This document shows positions 51,573-55,598 of a DNA stretch of 55,598 nucleotides, one piece after another. Source of the DNA: Bacteroidota bacterium (GTDB lineage: Bacteria > Bacteroidota > Ignavibacteria > Kryptoniales > JAKASW01). Under the pieces are notes generated by a model. That model had not been told where the DNA came from. It did not search any database and saw only the letters and a list, made by a program, of their open reading frames with translations. The stretch's first letter is position 1, and each line of letters starts with the position of its first letter. Where the stretch lies: the NCBI GenBank assembly GCA_021811615.1, contig JAJZNW010000023.1, forward strand, positions 1 to 55,598, in the 5' to 3' direction. The position numbers were made by a program, and so were the translations under genes.

Positions 51573-52424
51573 TCACTTCATCCCTTTTTTCACCCACGCT
51601 TCGTAGGCCGAAGGATCGACATCCTTTCCGATCACTTCCTCTCCGACGAGTTCCGGGCCGTTCTTGCCGTAGGCCTCGTTCACTGAGGCGATGCTTTCGA
51701 TGTAATCGACCAGGGACCAGATCTGTTTGTGCGTGAACGCGTTGTTGAATCCCGCCATCGGGGTTCCGTTCAAGCCCGTTGCGATTCTCTTGTACAGCTC
51801 TTCAGGGTTATTCGCCTGGCGCAGCGGACGCACGGTAAGGTTGGCAGGCATTATCGGACGCCCCTTATAGTCTTTAAGGTATCCTGCAACGGGACCGTCG
51901 CCTTCGCCGTCCGTTCCATGGCACACGGCACATGCGTTCATGAAGAGATGCTTCCCCTCACTGAGCAATTCGTCCGTCTTCGGCGGAGCGGCAGGGATAG
52001 GGATGGCGGTGGGCACGGGCTCGAGCTTGAACTTGTCGGAAAAACTCATGACATAACCTGCGACGGCTTCCATCTCCTGGTGTGTAAGCTGAAGCTGCGG
52101 GAGCATCGCGGTCGTCCTGACGCCGTGCTCCAGGGTATAGATGATATCGCTCTTGAGGGGGAGTTCGCCGCGGGGCGTCGACCTGAACTGGTACACGCCG
52201 TCCCTGAAGTCGCACGGCTTCTGGCTCATCAGCACAGCGTCCGGGCCGTTCCCGTCCCCGGTCATGCCGTGACACGAAGCGCAGTAAGTGTCGTAAACCT
52301 TTTTCCCGAGGGCATAGCCGGATTCCTGCTGGCCTGTACCCGTGTATGCTCCCAATGAGAGAACCGAAACAACGACGACCGCCAGAGCAGCTCCGGCAGT
52401 GAAAAGGGTACGCTTGAACCTCAT
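51573..52424 (-). CDS. Dihaem cytochrome c (first paralogue)
   Basis: 283 aa from the ATG at 52424 (MRFKRTLFTAGAA...), chosen because the paralogue begins the same way. N-terminal hydrophobic anchor/signal (11-30), then two class I cytochrome c domains with haem sites CASCH (48-52) and CAVCH (165-169). Likely methionine ligands are in TTAMLPQ and GTPMAGF. Both haem sites are followed by G-x-x-G-x-GDG. An electron carrier on the periplasmic side, partner unknown. 14 bp before the YHS gene. Confidence 0.93.
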   Translation of the reverse strand: MRFKRTLFTAGAALAVVVVSVLSLGAYTGTGQQESGYALGKKVYDTYCASCHGMTGDGNGPDAVLMSQKPCDFRDGVYQFRSTPRGELPLKSDIIYTLEHGVRTTAMLPQLQLTHQEMEAVAGYVMSFSDKFKLEPVPTAIPIPAAPPKTDELLSEGKHLFMNACAVCHGTDGEGDGPVAGYLKDYKGRPIMPANLTVRPLRQANNPEELYKRIATGLNGTPMAGFNNAFTHKQIWSLVDYIESIASVNEAYGKNGPELVGEEVIGKDVDPSAYEAWVKKGMK

Positions 52425-52571
52425 AGCTTTCTCTAGCTCCTTATTGTTAGTCATGTCACCAGTAACCATCTAAATAAAAAACAGAATAGCGGGAATTTCG
52501 TTCCTTCCTCAGGATGAGCCGCTCCGGCGGCGACATGAGATCATCACCGCCGGATGCTCGAAATCGGAAGA

Positions 52572-53402
52572 TTACTTTCCGCTCTTCATCCACGCTTCGT
52601 AGGCGGCCTTATCGATCTTCGCGCCGATCTTCTCCTCGCCTACCAGCTTCTTCCCGGGGTTCGGGTTCCTGGTTATACTCTCGATATAATACACGAGCGA
52701 CCAGATCTGCTTCGGCTTGAAAGACGAGGCGAACGATGCCATCGGAGTGCCGTTTACGCCGCATGCGATCGTCCGGTACATTTCCCTGGGCGTGTTAGAT
52801 CGTCTCAGCGGCCGCTCGGTAAGGTTCGCGGGCCTGATCGGCCGCCCGTTGTCGTCCTTCAGAGTTGCGGCGATCGGGCCGTCCCCTGCGCCATTCGTAC
52901 CGTGGCACACCGCGCAGGTCGTGAAGAGAGACTTGCCTTCCTTTATCATCGCGGCGGTCCTGGGCGGCGCTTCGGGAATCGGTACTACTCTGCCGGGCTT
53001 TTCTGTCCTGAACTTCGGGCAGAAGGACATCACGTATCCGGCAACATCCTCCATCTGATCGTGGCTGAGCTGGAGCTGCGGAAGCATCGCGGTCGTCCTG
53101 ACGCCGAGTTCGAGTGTCCTGACGATGTCGCCTTTGGTCGGAAGAGCAGATCCGGCAGTGGACTTGAACCTGAACACACCCTTCCGGAAGTCTGTCGGTT
53201 TCACCTTGAGGAGATGCGCGTCGGGCCCGTTCCCGTTGCCGTCCATGCCGTGGCAGGTCACGCAGTACGTGTCATAAATTTTCTTCCCCTCCAAGTTTTC
53301 GGCCTTTCCGCCAGGGTTCATGGATGATGCCGTTAAGAAAAGAGAGACGGCTGCGATTGCAACGCCGGCTCCAAGTGTAATGCTTGTTCGATTGAATCTC
53401 AT
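52572..53402 (-). CDS. Dihaem cytochrome c (second paralogue)
   Basis: 276 aa. The same plan as its neighbour: MRFNRT start, hydrophobic segment, haem sites CVTCH (47-51) and CAVCH (163-167), TTAMLPQLQLSHDQMEDVAGYVMSF-type segments nearly identical to the other copy, and a shared C-terminal AYEAWMKSGK. GGAGAC upstream of the ATG. The two genes lie head to tail, 147 bp apart, a tandem duplication that has since diverged. Possibly subunits of an alternative respiratory or metal-linked electron chain. Confidence 0.93.
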   Translation of the reverse strand: MRFNRTSITLGAGVAIAAVSLFLTASSMNPGGKAENLEGKKIYDTYCVTCHGMDGNGNGPDAHLLKVKPTDFRKGVFRFKSTAGSALPTKGDIVRTLELGVRTTAMLPQLQLSHDQMEDVAGYVMSFCPKFRTEKPGRVVPIPEAPPRTAAMIKEGKSLFTTCAVCHGTNGAGDGPIAATLKDDNGRPIRPANLTERPLRRSNTPREMYRTIACGVNGTPMASFASSFKPKQIWSLVYYIESITRNPNPGKKLVGEEKIGAKIDKAAYEAWMKSGK

Positions 53403-53465
53403 GTTTGTTGTTGTCTCCTATGTTTTGGAACTTACGTCGAGCAGTTGACAGATTTCCATTCAAGT

Positions 53466-53636
53466 TTATTGCTTCCCCGGCTTATTCCAGAGATTGGCAA
53501 TTGATTTCCTGACCGACCGAAGGACCCAGACAGATATGACCAGTACCACCGCGTAAATCGCGATGGCGGCGGGCAACGGCAACAGCCAGAACAAAGCGCA
53601 ACCCAACACCGGGAGAAGAATCACGAATGCGCACAA
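53466..53636 (-). CDS. Small hydrophobic protein, two membrane helices
   Basis: 56 aa from a TTG at 53636 that has AAGGAG eight bases upstream; a longer reading from a TTG at 53687 gives 73 aa. Two hydrophobic helices (FVILLPVLGCALFWLL and AIAIYAVVLVISVWVL) with a basic C-terminus (RSVRKSIANLW). Not recognised. Upstream of, and co-directional with, the cytochrome c genes, so it could be an accessory membrane subunit, but this is inference. Confidence 0.55.
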   Translation of the reverse strand: MCAFVILLPVLGCALFWLLPLPAAIAIYAVVLVISVWVLRSVRKSIANLWNKPGKQ

Positions 53637-54020
53637 TGTACTTTCTCCTTCAATAATATTGTTCAGAACCGATGCGGAGAGGCTCAAATCCCTCCGAACG
53701 TGCGCACTTTTGACCTCGTCTCAGAACAAAGATAACAAACCTCAAAGTATTATTCTTCCTCATAACACAATTTCGTCGACATATCTATTGCAACTCCTAA
53801 AGAGAATACTTAAAGTGTTCCAGGCAGGCTTTGAGGGACACCCGATAATCGGTAGTGCCGAAACATTTAGGCTTCTGGGCGTCCGTGGAATATCGGGCAA
53901 TCAGGGCAAATAACAGCAAACAGTTATCGGGAACTCGACATCGAGCTGTCAGGTGGTAATTAAAGAGACCGCGGCTTCGAGTCGACAATCAGATGTTTAA
54001 TGGAATAAAGTGGAGGATTT
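53637..54020. other. Intergenic region, no gene seen
   Basis: Between the small membrane protein (minus) and the outer-membrane protein gene (plus); it must hold both promoters. Somewhat AT-rich at 53720-53820. Open frames here have no ribosome-binding site and no resemblance to known proteins. Confidence 0.45.
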
Positions 54021-54611
54021 ATGTTGAAGAAGACGGCAATATTATTCTGTGCATTGATGCTGGCAACGGCCGCCGAGGCAGGCGCTCAAACGCTGAACGT
54101 TGCGAAACAGGGCGACAAGGCTGTCCTGTTCAATTTCAACGGGCTGAGCGCACTGAACCTCACGGCATACCAGGGAGGGCTCGGAGGTAAGTACTTCATC
54201 GAAGACAATCTGGCCGTCCGAGGCATGCTGCTTTTCGGCATGAACAACCAAACGACCGGAGGAACGCCGGAGACCACAAACAATAACATGTCTTTCGGAT
54301 TCTCTGCCGGCATCGAGGACCATCTCCCTCTGACGTCACAAATAAGTCCGTACGTCGGTGGAGTCCTGACATTCCAGACCACCGCAAATACTATCAACAA
54401 CGGTTTTGGGATCACCAAGTCGACATCGACTGACTTCGGGCTCGGAGCTGTTGGAGGCATAGAGTATTTCTTCAATCAGAATCTAAGCCTGAGCGCAGAA
54501 TATCAATTCGGATTCAACAGCACAAATGCCACCTCAAGCGGCGCGTCGAACCAGAGCGTCTTCACGCTCGGCTTTCAAACGGTCGGACTTACTCTCGCAG
54601 CTTATTTCTGA
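54021..54611 (+). CDS. Small outer-membrane beta-barrel protein
   Basis: 196 aa. Signal peptide MLKKTAILFCALMLATAAEA with cleavage near AGA-Q. The mature part has about eight amphipathic strands (LGGKYFIEDNLAVRGMLLFG, MSFGFSAGIEDHL, SPYVGGVLTFQT, LGAVGGIEYFFNQNLSLSAE) and ends in aromatic F (LAAYF), as in OmpX/OmpA-like 8-stranded barrels. GGAGG sits at 54012-54016. Function unknown. Confidence 0.85.
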   Translation: MLKKTAILFCALMLATAAEAGAQTLNVAKQGDKAVLFNFNGLSALNLTAYQGGLGGKYFIEDNLAVRGMLLFGMNNQTTGGTPETTNNNMSFGFSAGIEDHLPLTSQISPYVGGVLTFQTTANTINNGFGITKSTSTDFGLGAVGGIEYFFNQNLSLSAEYQFGFNSTNATSSGASNQSVFTLGFQTVGLTLAAYF

Positions 54612-54634
54612 AGAAATCGAATCAGCAATCTTAC

Positions 54635-54674
54635 GCAGACCTTGTCAGGGATTCACGCCTTGGCAAGGTTCTGC
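54635..54674. repeat. Inverted-repeat element, copy B
   Basis: A GCAGACCTTGTCA...TGGCAAGGTTCTGC stem with one bulge and one G:T pair, 23 bp after the outer-membrane protein stop. Same AGACCTTGTCAGG core as at 51328-51372, and in the same orientation. May act as a terminator or be a mobile REP-like element. Confidence 0.6.
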
Positions 54675-54688
54675 CGGTTATTTCTGGG

Positions 54689-55114
54689 CTAACCGGCGCA
54701 ATTGATCATCCACCGGATTCCAAACCTGTCGCGGAGGTTTCCGTGCCATGCACCCCAGAATTGTTTTTCAAATTTCACTCCGACCTTCCCGCCTTCCGCA
54801 GGCTATCCGAATATCCGCTTGCCGGTCTCAGCATCGGAAACGTCAAGCGAGAGTGCCGCGTCGCCTGTTCCTGAGCCGGCATCTTTCGGATTCTTCGGGA
54901 TGATGTCCGACGCCATGACAGCAATCCGGGCGAACTCGAGCGTCGCATGAAGGATTTTGTCATGAAACTCACACGGCACATTCATCGCGGGATTGTCATA
55001 CCGGTTCGCTATCGTGACCTTGCCTCCGAACATCCTCGCTTAGTGGTTTAGTGCCTCTTCACAATCGCCCATGAAATTCAGGTATGCGGTGAGGCTCTTA
55101 ATCTGATTATCCAT
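54689..55114 (-). pseudogene. PhnB-like VOC family protein, broken by two in-frame stops
   Basis: The minus strand reads as one continuous 142-codon frame from an ATG at 55114 with an excellent AAGGAG. It is a complete PhnB/3-demethylubiquinone-methyltransferase-like VOC protein: TAYLNFMGDCEEALNH, then MFGGKVTIANRYDNPAM, LHATLEFARIAVMASD, LSLDVSDAETGKRIFG, AEGGKVGVKFEKQFWGAW and DRFGIRWMINCAG. Two codons are stops: TAA at 55040-55042, where the family has an aromatic residue (NH-Y-x-x-MFGG), and TAG at 54803-54805. No frameshift is needed, so decay seems recent. Confidence 0.8.
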
Positions 55115-55598
55115 TTGCTCTCCTTGAGATATGAATGCATTGGGCGAGAGGGATGCTCGGTTTGTAGTCTTTGTACTCCATATCGTGCTTGCTCCGTCTC
55201 CGTTTCTCATTTTATACCCGCTTTTACGGGCGGGTTCAAAGATCAAATCTAACCGACGCACTTCAAGTCGCGAGAACAGTTAGCCCCGGGGCTTGCCTTT
55301 TGAGCTTTCCATTCACTACAAACAGGCCGTCTCTACCGGGACTCAAGGGACATCGACTATCCTCACACCCTCGCCAACTTCTGCTTCGAGCGTTCGAGGG
55401 GGATCCACCATGCCTGGAGTAAGATGTCAGGAGGTATCGCGGGGGCGGCTATCAACAAACCGCCGGGCAGATCCTGTTTATCCATATCGCGAACTATTAA
55501 ATTACAGTCGCAGGATATTGAATACCATAAGCTCAATTGCACTAGCTACGTGAGGACCGAATGAGTTGGTTTATCACTCTGATTCCAAAGAATTCGCA
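55115..55598. other. Terminal region without a recognisable gene
   Basis: 484 bp to the window end. A small hairpin at 55216-55235 (ACCCGC/GCGGGT) lies about 100 bp upstream of the broken VOC gene. Open frames of up to ~86 codons on the plus strand lack ribosome-binding sites and resemblance to known proteins. A gene could begin beyond the edge. Confidence 0.4.

Noticed and set aside
54689..55114. Stop-codon reassignment or programmed readthrough in the VOC gene
   Set aside because: Two different stop codons are involved and other genes in the window use the same codons as real stops; decay is simpler.

Overview
The window looks like chromosome from a Gram-negative bacterium of the Bacteroidota/Chlorobi/Ignavibacteriota (FCB) side. 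The grounds are PorV/PorQ-type outer-membrane proteins beside a secreted propeller protein with a FlgD-like, type IX secretion-type C-terminal domain, a DUF2723 membrane glycosyltransferase, a plant/Chlorobi-type polyprenol kinase-DUF92 fusion, lipoproteins with lipoboxes, and frequent TTG/GTG starts. Placement below that level is inference. No rRNA, tRNA, IS element, prophage or CRISPR array was recognised.

Layout. 1-1107 (minus): pgsA and pgpA, phosphatidylglycerol synthesis. 1108-1589: a hairpin-rich intergenic patch. 1590-15066 (plus): ten tightly packed genes, namely M20 amidohydrolase, glnE, DUF2723 glycosyltransferase, GT2 glycosyltransferase, site-2-type protease, a lipoprotein, a propeller protein with sorting-type C-terminus, two PorV-like barrels and a GT4-type glycosyltransferase. 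This reads as an envelope/surface-protein operon carrying a nitrogen-regulation enzyme. 15058-26922 (minus): an orphan sigma-54 response regulator, hisC-hisD, a third PorV-like protein, a large peptidase/TolB-propeller/barrel protein, a CNNM/HlyC-type membrane protein, a VanZ-like protein and the NAD(P)HX repair enzyme.

27001-32854 (minus): nuoN, nuoM, nuoL, nuoK and nuoJ, the membrane arm of complex I, ending in a clear terminator. 33225-34544 (plus): an unknown beta-rich protein and a methyltransferase. 34602-39465 (minus): an MFS exporter, then ferredoxin-NADP reductase, SDR, folE, Bcp and a second peroxiredoxin (pterin/redox genes). 39625-45658 (minus): alpha/beta hydrolase, hutU, adenosine deaminase, a YkoF-like small protein and hutH, a partial histidine-degradation locus without hutI or hutG. 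45800-47284 (plus): the polyprenol kinase-DUF92 fusion.

47285-55598 is more accessory: a SnoaL-like protein, a helical Ala/Lys-rich protein of unknown function, an array of 21-bp repeats, a 209-bp tandem duplication full of palindromes, a LamG-type lipoprotein, a YHS metal-binding mini-protein, two tandem paralogous dihaem cytochromes c, a small membrane protein, a small outer-membrane barrel, and a PhnB/VOC gene interrupted by two in-frame stop codons. The repeats, the broken VOC gene and the uncharacterised helical protein are the least explained parts of the window.
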